Below, piece after piece: positions 48,201 to 57,676 of a stretch of DNA of 64,000 nucleotides; the stretch's first letter is position 1, and each line of letters begins with the position of its first letter. The stretch is from the NCBI RefSeq assembly GCF_018446385.1, contig NC_055999.1, forward strand, positions 78,507,859 through 78,571,858, read 5' to 3'. The DNA comes from Zingiber officinale. Taxonomy: Eukaryota; Streptophyta; Magnoliopsida; Zingiberales; Zingiberaceae. The notes under the pieces are model-generated. The model saw nothing but the letters and a program-made list of their open reading frames with translations, had not been told where the DNA came from and ran no database searches. A program made the position numbers and the translations under genes.

Positions 48201-48812
48201 ATGTTTGCTCTCTCAATTTCTGATGTCAATGTTGTCTCCATTTTCTTTGCTAAATATTTTGGCTTAAATATATTTGGTATCTGCTTTCAAATCTTCTACT
48301 TGTTTTTTTTTCTTAATGCAGAGCTAAGTTTCAGTCAAGATTTTCTAAAACGGTAGCAAAGGTAGGACAATCAATAACTTCCAGGACGAAGTTGAAAGAA
48401 CCCTCAAACTCTGGAGGTATGTTATGAATCTATCTCAGCTCCTTATGGTTTTGTTCTTTCAATCAGTATGGTTGATTTCCATTTTAAAGATGTTATTGGA
48501 AGAAAAATTGAAAAGAACCTACTGTCGCTGTGGATGTTTAAAGATGTTATAAGGATTCCTCTTTCCATGATCAGTGATTTAATAGGTATTTTTATTTTAC
48601 GGTTCATATTCCGGGTTGGATCTATCTCTCTAAGAATCAAACATCATCATGAGCGGCCCTTATCAACCGTGTTACTCTACTATAGAAAAATGCTTCTTGA
48701 TTACATCAAGCATTAGTGCTTAATCCTCCTCACATTATCAGGCACAAGCAAAGCAACAAGCAATAGCAACCAGGCAACAGCTACCATGAAGCCTACAAAA
48801 CACTGGCACTAG
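24211..48812 (+). CDS. Kinesin-14 with N-terminal calponin-homology domain, 21 exons including a 15.7-kb intron and a U12 AT-AC intron
   Basis: Exons are 24211-24253, 24327-24487, 24581-24679, 24849-24981, 40717-40838, 40917-41000, 41117-41194, 41263-41355, 41449-41478, 44380-44721, 44791-44872, 44947-45042, 45135-45314, 45503-45609, 45723-45901, 46132-46296, 46377-46630, 46709-46872, 47633-48099, 48322-48416 and 48742-48812. They total 3,045 bp (1,014 residues) in one frame. Residues about 20-145 form a CH domain ([24 protein letters not shown]); about 282-455 is coiled coil; about 455-804 is the motor. The motor has the kinesin-14 neck [13 protein letters not shown]-loop GQTGSGKT (540-547), NERSSRSHS and DLAGSER. 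A serine-rich tail follows. The class contains minus-end-directed, or actin-linked, microtubule motors acting in spindle, phragmoplast or organelle positioning. All junctions are GT-AG except intron 15. The exact KIN14 letter is not assigned. Confidence 0.95.
25699..26944. mobile_element. MULE-like non-autonomous element with 9-bp target duplication GGTCATAGC
   Basis: GGTCATAGC occurs directly outside both ends (25690-25698, 26945-26953). The left end GATGGTTCAAAATTTCG and the reverse complement of the right end (AAGGTTTAAAATCTCG) are imperfect inverted repeats. A 9-bp duplication is characteristic of Mutator-like elements. The interior has a GC-rich block (about 25.75-26.09 kb) with repeated GGCGCC and TCCGG/TCGGA words, then a very AT-rich block. 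ORFs in the GC block on both strands are compositional and have no domain. No transposase. Confidence 0.8.
30660..31420. repeat. Array of dispersed CAATCGATTG-type palindromes in the copia leader
   Basis: Variants of AATCGATTGG / CCAATCGATT / CAATTGATT recur every 20-60 bases, many as perfect or near-perfect palindromes centred on ATCGAT. They lie between the gag side and the primer site of the antisense copia element. Confidence 0.75.
31793..32136 (-). repeat. Left LTR of the gypsy element
   Basis: 344 bp, TGATAGGA...TCCTATCA termini, preceded by CAAAA. Confidence 0.93.
34675..35017 (-). repeat. Right LTR of the gypsy element
   Basis: 343 bp, same termini, followed by CAAAA. The adjoining copia LTR sequence continues directly (GCGACAAGGAATCTG) as in the left copia LTR. 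Confidence 0.93.
35634..35870. repeat. Minisatellite, units of about 40 bp, ATCAT-rich
   Basis: Successive units begin GAGCATCAT(G)TCATATCAT and end CATATCAT...AAAA, five to six times with variation. The composition is almost only A, T and C. Confidence 0.75.
36571..36822. repeat. 147-bp tandem repeat running into the gap
   Basis: AGGCTACAAGCAACATAAAAG at 36571 recurs as AGGTTACAAGTAACATAAAAG at 36718. The following text (AACCCTAAACCAACTT, CATCATGAGCATGTTTAGTTT, CTAAGCTTCCTAGGT) repeats with few changes. The second copy is cut by the Ns. Confidence 0.85.
36823..36922. other. Assembly gap (100 N)
   Basis: Exactly 100 Ns, a conventional placeholder for a gap of unknown size. It lies in a tandem repeat, so array copies are probably missing. 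Confidence 0.99.
37569..39051. repeat. Noncoding LTR-element-like block
   Basis: CTTTCCTTATTTGTAGATTAAAAG-type words recur at about 37.60, 37.65, 37.71 and 37.85 kb. Words GGTGGCCGG / GTGGCCGAACC recur at 38.05-38.41 kb. Near 38.73-38.81 kb AAAGGCTTTGTCTAGGCGGTGG and AACCAAGAAGGCC-like text match the 3' noncoding region of the gag element at 59.14-59.20 kb. It ends TAGCAACCAACA at about 39051. GATC(C/G)AA(A/C)CGTGTTAAGTTCCGCAGG occurs twice (38.85, 38.92 kb). No gene. Family undetermined. Confidence 0.5.
39052..40022. other. Intronic sequence, probably more decayed LTR material
   Basis: CTTGAAATTTCCGT(T/G)GTAT occurs twice (39.39, 39.51 kb). An AT-rich stretch with TGTACTCTATTTATATTATGCATTACC near 39.77 kb looks LTR-like. 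No coding motif or termini recognised. Confidence 0.3.
40041..40248 (+). mobile_element. tRNA-derived SINE, 208 bp, with perfect 18-bp target duplication
   Basis: TAAACTTGAGGTGTTATG lies directly on both sides (40023-40040 and 40249-40266). The head has an A-box-like GGTGGTTGAGGCATGGGG and, about 35 bases on, a B-box-like GGGGTTGAAACTC, as in Au-type plant SINEs (GGTTCGAAACCC). The body is unrelated to tRNA. The perfect duplication shows LINE-type target-primed insertion and a fairly recent date. It sits in kinesin intron 4, about 470 bp before exon 5. Confidence 0.85.
41920..42345 (+). mobile_element. LINE (non-LTR) reverse-transcriptase C-terminal remnant
   Basis: In kinesin intron 9 the plus strand encodes [11 protein letters not shown]...[15 protein letters not shown] (42140-42290). 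This resembles the MRMLRWMCG...RLRWFGHVQRR tail found at the end of many plant LINE reverse transcriptases. Stops and divergence show an old fragment. Upstream GCAAAATTAAGATGGGTAGG may belong to it. The 5' end is not found. Confidence 0.55.
43060..43785. mobile_element. hAT-like non-autonomous element with 8-bp target duplication GATTTGCT
   Basis: CAGTGTTCTAAATGGCGGTC at the left is the imperfect inverse of GACGGT...CTTACAACACTG at the right (reverse complement CAGTGTTGTAAGTGACGGT). GATTTGCT flanks both ends (43052-43059, 43786-43793), the 8-bp size of hAT elements. A GC-rich block (about 43.1-43.45 kb, with repeated GACG and GCGTCGC words) is followed by an AT-rich block, the same layout as the MULE-like element at 25.7 kb. 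No transposase. Lies in kinesin intron 9. Confidence 0.85.
45902..46131 (+). other. U12-type AT-AC intron in the kinesin motor domain (intron 15)
   Basis: The 5' end reads AG|ATATCCTTTAAG, which matches the U12 AT-AC donor consensus ATATCCTT. Near the 3' end is TACCTTAAC (46114-46122), one base from the U12 branch-site consensus TTCCTTAAC. The intron ends CCAAAC|ACTTGG ten bases after the branch adenosine. Using these sites joins codon AG|A (R) and gives [21 protein letters not shown], the expected kinesin-14 sequence. No GT-AG pair in this region restores that peptide. Length is 230 bp. Confidence 0.9.
47205..47412 (-). repeat. LINE 3' tail fragment with degenerate (TCA/GTC)n microsatellite
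   Basis: A stretch of ATCATCATCGTTGTCATGATT-type trinucleotides (47.25-47.37 kb) is followed by TTATTCCAACTATTTGGGCTTGG. That matches the antisense of the GCC(G)ACCCC...GGGATAAGGC-(GATGAT)n tail typical of plant RTE-type LINEs. Lies in kinesin intron 18. Confidence 0.5.
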
Positions 48813-49868
48813 AAAAAGTAGATCCACAGAGCAAATCGATGGGAGGTCGAAAGAAGTTTAGAATGCAATGTATGTGCACTTCATCTGTCGATATGAACTC
48901 TATAGGTCGAAATCTGTATCAAAGGTCAAGTGATAGTTCTGTTTAGGTTGTAATATGTATCAAAATGATGTATAGAAAATTGTTCAAATGTCTGAAGAGC
49001 AATTACCATGGTAATTCTCAAAATGACCCAAGGAGACACCTTTTTCAATATGCTCCTAAAATTTTATTGACGTTGGGAGTAAGTACTCTTGAATATTTTT
49101 GTTTGCCATTGATAAATGAATAATTTGATCATGATAAAATAGTTGTTTTGATAGTAAAATAAAATATTAAATGTGTTTTGATAATAATAAAACTTTGATA
49201 ATATTATAAGCTTTGTGAGGCATTTAAAAATAAAACTTGATGTATTAATTATTAATGGTTAATAAAAATGAAAGTTTATTGGAATGAAATTAATATAGGG
49301 AGAGATGTTTACATAAGATTTTATTATTAGTAATAATAAAATAAGATAAAATTTGTTTAAATATAGATGGAAAAAATAATAGAGGGTAGTATTGGAATGA
49401 AATTTTGAACTTTATAAATTTAGAAAAATTGAGGGGTTTTTACAAAGATGCAAGTAAAATGTAGAGGAGAAAAAAAGTGAAGGCAAATATGCATATTTGA
49501 ACATATAATTTTAATAGTAATTCTGGTGTGATTTTAAAATTTATCAAATATATATTAATCCAAAAAAAGAAAATCATATAATTTATATTAAATTTTACCT
49601 TTTATAATTGACGAACATATAAACTAAGAATAACTAAGAAAGCAAATAAATTTTTTTCTTAAATTAAATTAAGAATTTCTTGGTTGATTTTATTCAATTT
49701 AAAATAATAAATAAAGGCAAGTAAAACCATAATACGGAACTAACTAAATTGAACACTTCGATTATTAAGTCGTTACGGAAGATGGGGCCACCTCTTCTCC
49801 AATTGAAAGATTGGTACAATTGTGGGGTATGTATCAACGGATGCACATACATTATGAAACTTTAACTC
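48813..49868. other. 3' flank of the kinesin gene and eEF2 upstream region
   Basis: Kinesin 3'UTR likely extends past 48.95 kb. From 49.1 to 49.72 kb the DNA is AT-rich with no gene. GC rises at about 49.77 kb before the TATA box. Confidence 0.5.
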
Positions 49869-49921
49869 TATAAATAGCGCGGAGAGTGGCAGAACGAGGG
49901 TAACGTAGCAAGCTTAGGGTT
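49869..49921 (+). promoter_or_regulatory. eEF2 core promoter: TATA box and telo-box
   Basis: TATAAATA at 49869-49876, then TTAGGGTT at 49914-49921 (reverse of AACCCTAA). The telo-box just after the expected start site is typical of plant translation-machinery genes. Distance places the transcript start at about 49.90 kb. Confidence 0.65.
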
Positions 49922-49969
49922 ACGCTTCGTGCAATTGCGGCGTGGTTCTCTTTTTCTCCATCTCGAGAG

Positions 49970-51600
49970 GTATTACTCTTGCCGCCGCTGATCTCTCTTA
50001 AGATCTCATGTTTCTCTGTCAGATGTTTTCTGGAGCTTTTATGCAATTTGGATCGCTCTCGACGTGTTTGTTCTCTGAGATAATCTTTGCTGCATATTGT
50101 AAAATTTGGCCCGAGAGCCATGGTCGTAGACGGCTGATTTGTTTTTGTTGATATCTTACGCTGTGATCTTGATATTATCATAGTTTTGGTGAATCTCGAT
50201 TGGCTTGCCAGGAAATACGTCTATTTGTAACATTAGTAGGTGTTACGAACGTTTAAATTCTTCTCGTGTTGTTTATTAAATACGCTTGGATGTTTATCTT
50301 GTAAGGTTCAAAATTGTTTTTTTTTTGCTGATTTGCTTTTTCTTTTTCTTTCTGATCTTTGACTCTGAGATTGGACTTTGACGGGATGATCCATCCCTCA
50401 ATTCTATATCCATCTGCTAATGTTCTGTTGATTTGTTGATCTGTTAGACAAAGATCTGAAATTTGAATGAGGTTTTCTTCCCAGAAAATATTATTTTCTT
50501 ATATAGCTTAGAGGTTGCATTTTGATTTTTTTTTTTTTTTTTGTGTTATTGATCTTGGTCTACAATATTAATTGATAGCTAGTATGTGCCATCAATTGAA
50601 AATCTAAATGCTTATAAAGCTAATATCTGAGTTTACGTTAGATGACTAAACTGTTAAATTTAACCTTTTTAGCACCTATATATTGATACGTCAATGTTCT
50701 TCCCTCTTTTGTTATTCTAGGGGTAATTTGGGTTGTGACTAGTATGGTGTTGAAGTGGAAGGATCATGGGCTAACGCCTTGTGCTATTTACAATTATACT
50801 GATTGTGCTGTTTCCTGTATAATGTTTCAAGTAAATTTGGTTTGTATCATGTTTGCAACCTAAAGATTCATAAATATGTTTGAAGAAACACAGGACATAC
50901 GACAATGACTGAATCTGTCTGTTGGTCTATGTATTTTGTATTTTATATTAATTTAGATGTATGACCCTTTTGTTTCTGAATCGTTTTATCATCTTCTCTT
51001 ATTGTTGCTTTACTTTTAATCGATCTATTCTAGCTTCATATGTTTACATATTTTCATGGTTCCTACGTATTTCTTTTTCTGGTTCTTAACTTCCTGTTGG
51101 TGTTGGTTTTCATACTTTTATTTCTTAATTTGTATTTTATACTGATCAACTTTCATGTGGATGATGGCCCTATAACAGGATTCCCTTTAAATTTGTTACA
51201 TCTCAGCTTAATATTTTTTGTTTGTGCGGAAATCCATGCTTTGTTGACAAATCGGGTAGCTTCTGTGTCTGTGGTATTGATTGACATTAATTGTGTCATT
51301 TGAGTTCATAGTTTCAGTTGTTGCTTGGTGTTCAATTATGATAAGTTATTAACACTTTGTTATCTTTCGTTAACTACATTTGTTTTGGTTGTTTTCTTTA
51401 AACTATTTTTTAAAGCCTTATTAATACGCTCCTCATCTTTTTATAAATTATTATGAGATTGCTTTTCTTTGTTAAAAAAAAGCTTTAAAAAAAGGGAAGC
51501 TGGATATAAAGTTGTCTTTTTCATTATTTAATTTTCTTTTCTCTACTGTTATATAATTCATTGTGACCAGGACCCTGTTCTGTTATTTGTGCATTCACAG
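49970..51600 (+). other. 5'UTR intron of eEF2 (1,631 bp)
   Basis: Donor CGAGAG|GTATTA and acceptor GCATTCACAG enclose T-rich DNA without a start-coding ORF of the family. The 5'UTR exon would be about 49.90-49.97 kb and the next exon starts at 51601, 40 bp before the ATG. Leader introns of this kind often raise expression of plant housekeeping genes. Confidence 0.7.
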
Positions 51601-51640
51601 GTTCATTTTGAGGATTGTCTAATTTCTAAAATCAGTCGAG

Positions 51641-54252
51641 ATGGTGAAGTTCACAGCCGAAGAACTCCGTCGCATCATGGACATGAAGCATAACATCCGC
51701 AACATGTCTGTCATTGCACATGTCGATCATGGTTAGTTATTCCCTGCCTCGTACTTTCTCGATACCATGTGAAGTAACAAATACATCAAGTGTTGTTTCT
51801 TATATTTGCAGGTAAATCAACCCTCACTGATTCTCTTGTTGCTGCTGCTGGAATCATCGCACAAGAAGTCGCCGGAGATGTTAGGATGACTGATACTCGC
51901 CAAGACGAGGCTGAACGTGGTATTACAATCAAATCCACTGGGATTTCCCTTTACTATGAGATGACAGAGGAATCTCTAAAAAACTACAAGGGCGAAAGGA
52001 GTGGAAATGAATATCTAATCAACCTCATAGATTCACCTGGGCACGTTGACTTTTCTTCCGAGGTCACAGCGGCTCTTAGAATCACTGATGGAGCATTAGT
52101 CGTCGTGGACTGTATCGAAGGCGTTTGTGTCCAGACTGAAACTGTGCTCAGGCAAGCTTTGGGTGAAAGAATTAGGCCCGTATTGACTGTCAACAAGATG
52201 GATAGGTGTTTCTTGGAGCTTCAGGTTGAAGGGGAAGAAGCCTATCAAACATTCCAACGCGTCATCGAGAATGCCAATGTTATCATGGCAACCTATGAAG
52301 ATGCTCTTCTTGGTGACGTCCAAGTGTATCCAGAGAAGGGTACTGTGGCATTCTCTGCAGGTTTGCATGGTTGGGCATTCACTCTGACCAACTTTGCCAA
52401 AATGTATGCTGCCAAATTTGGAGTCGATGAGTCAAAGATGATGGAGAGGCTCTGGGGTGAGAATTATTTCGATCCAGCTACCAAGAAGTGGACTACTAAG
52501 AATACAGGATCTGCTACCTGTAAGCGTGGCTTCGTCCAGTTCTGCTACGAACCAATCAAGCAGATTATTAAAACTTGCATGAATGATCAGAAAGACAAGT
52601 TGTGGCCGATGTTGCAGAAGCTCGGCGTGACGATGAAATCCGATGAGAAAGAGCTGATGGGCAAAGCTTTGATGAAGCGAGTCATGCAGACTTGGCTTCC
52701 GGCGAGCACGGCTCTGCTGGAGATGATGATCTTCCATCTTCCGTCTCCTTCCAAGGCGCAGAGATACCGTGTGGAGAACTTGTATGAGGGTCCTCTCGAC
52801 GATGTATACGCTAATGCCATCAGAAATTGTGACCCAGAAGGCCCCCTCATGCTGTACGTTTCGAAGATGATTCCAGCTTCCGACAAGGGCAGGTTCTTTG
52901 CATTTGGCCGGGTGTTCTCCGGCAAGGTAGCTACCGGGATGAAGGTCCGGATCATGGGGCCGAACTACGTGCCAGGGCAGAAGAAAGACTTGTACGTCAA
53001 GAGCGTCCAAAGAACTGTCATCTGGATGGGCAAGAAACAGGAATCAGTGGAGGATGTCCCCTGTGGAAACACAGTCGCCATGGTCGGTCTGGATCAGTTC
53101 ATCACAAAGAATGCAACTCTGACAAACGAGAAGGAAGTGGATGCGCATCCTATCAGGGCCATGAAGTTCTCTGTCTCCCCCGTCGTGCGCGTCGCCGTGC
53201 AATGCAAGCTCGCGTCGGACCTGCCTAAGCTCGTGGAAGGATTGAAGCGCCTAGCCAAGTCAGACCCCATGGTGCTGTGCACGATAGAGGAGTCCGGCGA
53301 GCACATCATCGCCGGAGCCGGGGAGCTTCACCTCGAAATCTGCTTGAAGGACCTGCAAGATGATTTCATGGGAGGAGCCGAGATCGTGGTATCCGACCCG
53401 GTCGTTTCCTTCCGAGAAACTGTGCTCGAGAAGTCATGCAGGACCGTGATGAGCAAGTCCCCCAACAAGCACAACCGCCTGTACATGGAAGCGCGGCCCA
53501 TGGAAGAGGGTCTCGCCGAGGCAATCGACGACGGGCGCATCGGTCCGAGAGACGACCCCAAAGTGCGGTCCAAGGTCCTTTCGGAGGAGTTCGGCTGGGA
53601 CAAGGATTTGGCCAAGAAGATTTGGTGCTTCGGCCCCGAGACCACCGGCCCCAACATGGTGGTCGACATGTGCAAGGGAGTTCAGTACCTCAACGAGATC
53701 AAGGACTCCGTCGTGGCCGGCTTCCAGTGGGCATCCAAAGAAGGAGCACTCGCCGAGGAAAACATGCGAGGAATCTGCTTCGAGGTGTGCGACGTCGTCC
53801 TCCACGCCGACGCCATCCATAGAGGCGGCGGGCAGGTCATCCCCACCGCGAGAAGGGTCATCTACGCTGCCCAGCTGACGGCCAAACCAAGGCTTCTGGA
53901 GCCTGTCTACCTAGTAGAAATCCAGGCCCCTGAACAGGCTCTCGGTGGCATCTACGGCGTGCTCAACCAGAAACGAGGCCACGTCTTCGAAGAGATTCAA
54001 AGGCCCGGCACTCCTCTGTACAACATCAAGGCCTACCTCCCCGTCATCGAGTCTTTCGGATTCTCCAGCACGCTGAGAGCCGCCACCTCCGGCCAAGCAT
54101 TCCCCCAGTGCGTGTTCGACCACTGGGACATGATGTCTTCTGACCCGCTCGAGTCAGGGTCGCAGGCAGGGCAACTGGTGGCCGACATCCGCAAGAGGAA
54201 GGGGCTGAAGGAGCAAATGACTCCCCTCTCTGAGTTCGAAGACAAGCTCTAG
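51641..54252 (+). CDS. Translation elongation factor eEF2, complete
   Basis: Exons 51641-51731 and 51812-54252 give 843 residues, the normal plant eEF2 length. The intron splits the P-loop glycine codon of AHVDHGKST, so translation starts [20 protein letters not shown]. The GTPase shows the P-loop, [17 protein letters not shown] (switch I, with the threonines targeted by eEF2 kinase in animals), [12 protein letters not shown] and NKMD. The C-terminal half has the diphthamide loop with [16 protein letters not shown] and ends [11 protein letters not shown]. eEF2 drives ribosomal translocation in the cytosol and is one copy of a usually multigene set. Antisense and shifted ORFs over it are shadows. 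The 5' half is AT-rich at third positions and the 3' half GC-rich, an unusual direction of gradient. Confidence 0.99.
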
Positions 54253-54969
54253 ACCTTCAAGTTTCAACTTCACCTCACTTCCTGATTACCCTTTTCGCGC
54301 ATTGGGATTTTGGTTAATGTTTTCGAGTTTATTTTACGGTGCAGGTTTCCCTTTTCTGAGAGTAATCATTCTGGAACCGAGTTATGTTTTCTTAGGCGAG
54401 CATCTGATGCTCTGGTTATTTATGTTTTGAGCAGAGTAATTGCGATTTCCATTTAATAGTTTAGTTCATTTTATACTTTTAACTTTCTCGCTGAATTCAG
54501 CCTCTGCTCTAAAAAACAATCAAGGGTGTCAATCTACAATTTGAATATGAATGTTATTATCTGATTAAAAATAATTTTTGATATGTATAATTTTTAAAAT
54601 ATAATTTAAGAAAACCCATTAAATTTTAAATTCAGACAAAACCGCGTCAATTTGAGCTCGACCCGATCCACCAAAAGCGAATGCCCCACTAACTTGAGAC
54701 GGGCGAATAACGCAATCCACCATGGACAGATGGCTGAATTCCTCCCGTCAAACCCCATGGTGGACAAACAAAAGGCTGCGTGAATTGCGATGGATTTGGA
54801 CGAACATATCCACTGCCAGCCAAGTTGCCATGAAGAAAAAGAATCCAAGAAACAAGGAGAGGCACGCCAATGGCAAAAGGGAGCACCTCGTCTTTAAATC
54901 GCCAGCAACTACATAGAAATGTTCCCCTGAGGCATCATACTTCAGCAATTTCTATAGCTGGGTTTCGAT
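54253..54969. other. eEF2 3' flank and OXS3-like upstream region
   Basis: 54.25-54.5 kb is likely 3'UTR. 54.6-54.97 kb carries only short ORFs without a family match and should hold the promoter and 5'UTR of the next gene. Confidence 0.45.
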
Positions 54970-55706
54970 ATGGGCGAAGCTGTAGTCGATGACGAAGAAC
55001 TCTCTGATTTGGACTCCGACTACGACGATGATGTCGATCATGCGGAAGATGCAAACATGAGTAAGACTGGACCTCTGTATGAGCTATCTACTCTAATGGA
55101 GCAACTGCCTATCAAGTAAGTAAATATAGGACCGCAAATGAGTTATAAATCAAGCCGTTCAAATAGTTTGAGTTTGGTTTGTTGAATTCAAACTTATTTG
55201 ATTAAGCTAGGCAATACATGTTTTTTTTTAAAAAAAAATATTTAAAAAAATAATTTTTAATCTTTATTCATAAAGATTAACTAGCTAAAAGTTAGTCCAT
55301 TGTTGATGAAACTCGTTCATTTAATTAACTTTTAACGAAATAAATAAATATAAATAAATTTTGACCAAGCTAAACTTTTCATAAATATTTAATTCATTTA
55401 GGCCCCTAAATAAATAGATCTTGCAGGAGAGGGCTCTCAAAATACTACCAGGGGAAGTCACAATCCTACACGTCCCTCTCGGTGGTCCGGGGCATAGAGG
55501 ACTTGCCAAAGAAGGAGAGCTCTTACAAGAGAAAGATGGCGAAGGCAAGCGAGAGCTACAAGGGAGTGGATGCAAGCCAGAAGAAGGCTACTGGTCATGC
55601 TCTTGCAGTTGGGAAGGTTCCAAGGGTTGTTTCTTGTGCTTCTTTGGCCACACCGAGCGACAACAAGAAAACCACCTCTTGTTCCCGCACAGAAAAATTC
55701 ATGTAA
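54970..55706 (+). CDS. OXIDATIVE STRESS 3 (OXS3)-like protein, 2 exons
   Basis: Exons 54970-55115 (ATCAA|GTAAGT) and 55427-55706 (TTGCAG|GAGAGG) join in frame to 141 residues. The first exon is acidic (DDEELSDLDSDYDDDVDHAED) and ends PLYELSTLMEQLPIK. The second begins RGLSKYYQGKSQSYTSLS, the conserved core of the plant OXS3/O3L family. It continues GIEDLPKKESSYKRKMAKA, the second family block, then a lysine/serine-rich tail. The split lysine codon AA|G falls inside the core. OXS3 family proteins are nuclear, chromatin-associated tolerance factors for heavy-metal and oxidative stress. The intron is 311 bp. The match rests on the two motif blocks and short length. Confidence 0.9.
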
Positions 55707-56428
55707 TTCTCATTGATTGTTTTTTTTTTAAAATATATATCGTTTCTAGATAAGGGGGAAAAAATCGAGTTGTGTGTTTTTTATGTGTTTTGATGCGTTA
55801 CTAATAATACGATTTAAGTTAGTTGTTGTTTGTGTTTCTAATGTGTAAATTTGTTGACTTAACACGATCGAGTTGTGTTTCACTTACTGACTTAGTAGCC
55901 TCGAATGAATGGTTAAGCTTTGGAGAAACTTGAAGAACTCAAGGGCATGGAGCATTGAGTGACAATGAATCCTAGTCATAAAGGAGGATTGAATGACATG
56001 GAGCGAACTAGCTAGGCGAGCTTAATGTATTTGAATACTTGGCGGACTAATGCAAGCTTAGGGAGCTTGGTGCATTCGATAACTTACCAGCTTAGATTGA
56101 AGAGGTTAAAGATCATAAAAGTGAGTGTTGATAGATTATGAAAGTCAATTAGGTAGAGGGTTTGACTTTAATACAATATTTTTGACAAGAGGTGAAATCC
56201 ATTCGATTTATTTTAGAATCATTAGCTTCGACGGATACATTTGGCTTTCCATTCAACTAGAGGTTTTGTTCAATCGAGATGACTAGATTAGAGTTGTTGG
56301 AGTACTTATTATACTCAAGAGTGCACGATAATATTCTCATTTCATCCATGAATAAGTGCTCAAAATCTTTAAAGCTCTCCTAATCTCCTCGACCACTATC
56401 TTAAAGTTTCTTGTATCTTCTAAGAGAG
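55707..56428. other. Intergenic, no gene seen
   Basis: Contains partly repeated phrases such as GAGCTTAATGTATTTGAATACTTGGCGG / AGCTTGGTGCATTCGATAACTTACC, perhaps an old repeat, and no coding signature. Confidence 0.4.
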
Positions 56429-56498
56429 AACTTTGTTAGTTAGAGCCCTAGAACCAATCATATGATAATTATTGTATGGACTCATTGTATCATATTCC

Positions 56499-57611
56499 TG
56501 TTGGACCCCGCGGTAGTTTTGATGTGATCAACCAAGTTAGTTAGGTCCTGTGTTGTGTCTGAACCTTGTGTCTGAGTGTGCAGAAACTTAGGAGCGCAGG
56601 AAGTCGAGCGGAAGACGCAGCTAGTGAGAAGGACGGCACGGGAAGGGAGCCGACGGGCTCGGTGCGTCCGAAGGACGAGAGAGCTGCGGAAGAGAACTCC
56701 GGTGGAGCGAGAAGAACGTGCGCGGCGTTCGAGGGACGAGAAGTCGAACGGAAGCCTGCTCGAGGAGAAGGCCGGGAACTGGGTTCGGGTGAGCCCTATT
56801 CCGGATGGCCGCAATCACCCAAGGAGCCGAACCGGAGCAAGTCAACTGGAGTTGACTTGTCAACGGTTCGGTCGACCGAACCTATTGATCGGTCGACTGA
56901 ACCCTTCATTAACCGAAGTCAATCAGCAGCCAACCGCCAATGCTACGTCAGAAGCCACGTCAGAAGCTAACCGTTGTTAAAGCTGATCGGTCGACCGAAC
57001 CTCCTGATCGGTCGACCGAACCAAAGTTAATCCACAGACTTAGTCAAGCAAACTGATCGGGCCAACTCAGCTAGAGACCGTTGGCCGATCGGTCGACCGA
57101 ACATAAGGATCGGTCGACCGAACATAAGGATCGGTCGACCGAACAAAAGCTCATCCTCAGAGACTGCACCTGGATGGAAGACTGGGCAGGTACAGCAGGT
57201 TCGGTCGACCGAACCTGGGGATCGGTCGACCGATCCCTCTCGAGTCAAAACCTGATCTCGAAGATCAGGTCATCCGATAAGCTCTAGAACCCCTATATAA
57301 AGGAGGGTCTCGGGCAACTTTAAAGAACAACGATTAGATATGAAATTCAACTCTGTAATTACTGTTTAAGCAACTTCTGTGCTCTCAAAGTGTACAAGGC
57401 TTCTCCGTCTTCAAAGAAGGAGTTTCTTACTGTGCTTTCCATCGCCCTGGATTAACAACCCTCTTGGTTGTAACCATGTTAAAAGATTCTGTCTTCACTG
57501 CTCTTTCTTTTATTAAGTGTTGCTTTATTTTTGAGTTGAAAAGCTTTGAGGAGGGTTATTTTTATTTGCAGGCAATTCACCCCCCTCTTGTCGGTCCACG
57601 CTGCACCTACA
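56499..57611 (+). repeat. 5' LTR with GGTCGACC palindrome array
   Basis: Nine copies of CGGTCGAC(C/T)GAAC-type words between 56.86 and 57.23 kb, several extending to GGTTCGGTCGACCGAACC. A TATATAAA box lies near 57293 with GGAGGGTCTCGGGC after it, the likely promoter. Confidence 0.93.
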
Positions 57612-57676
57612 AGTGGTATCAGAGCCCAACAGCCTCAGAAGGACTAACCACCATTTGAAGCACAAAGATCAAGACA

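Noticed and set aside
52432-53010. Long antisense ORF (192 residues) and others over eEF2
   Set aside because: Shadows of the strongly constrained eEF2 frame; none resembles a protein family.
56566-56980. Overlapping ORFs of about 134 residues in the LTRs, repeated at 59.7-60.1 kb
   Set aside because: They lie wholly within LTR U3 sequence, are R/S/E-rich from GC composition, and overlap in several frames.
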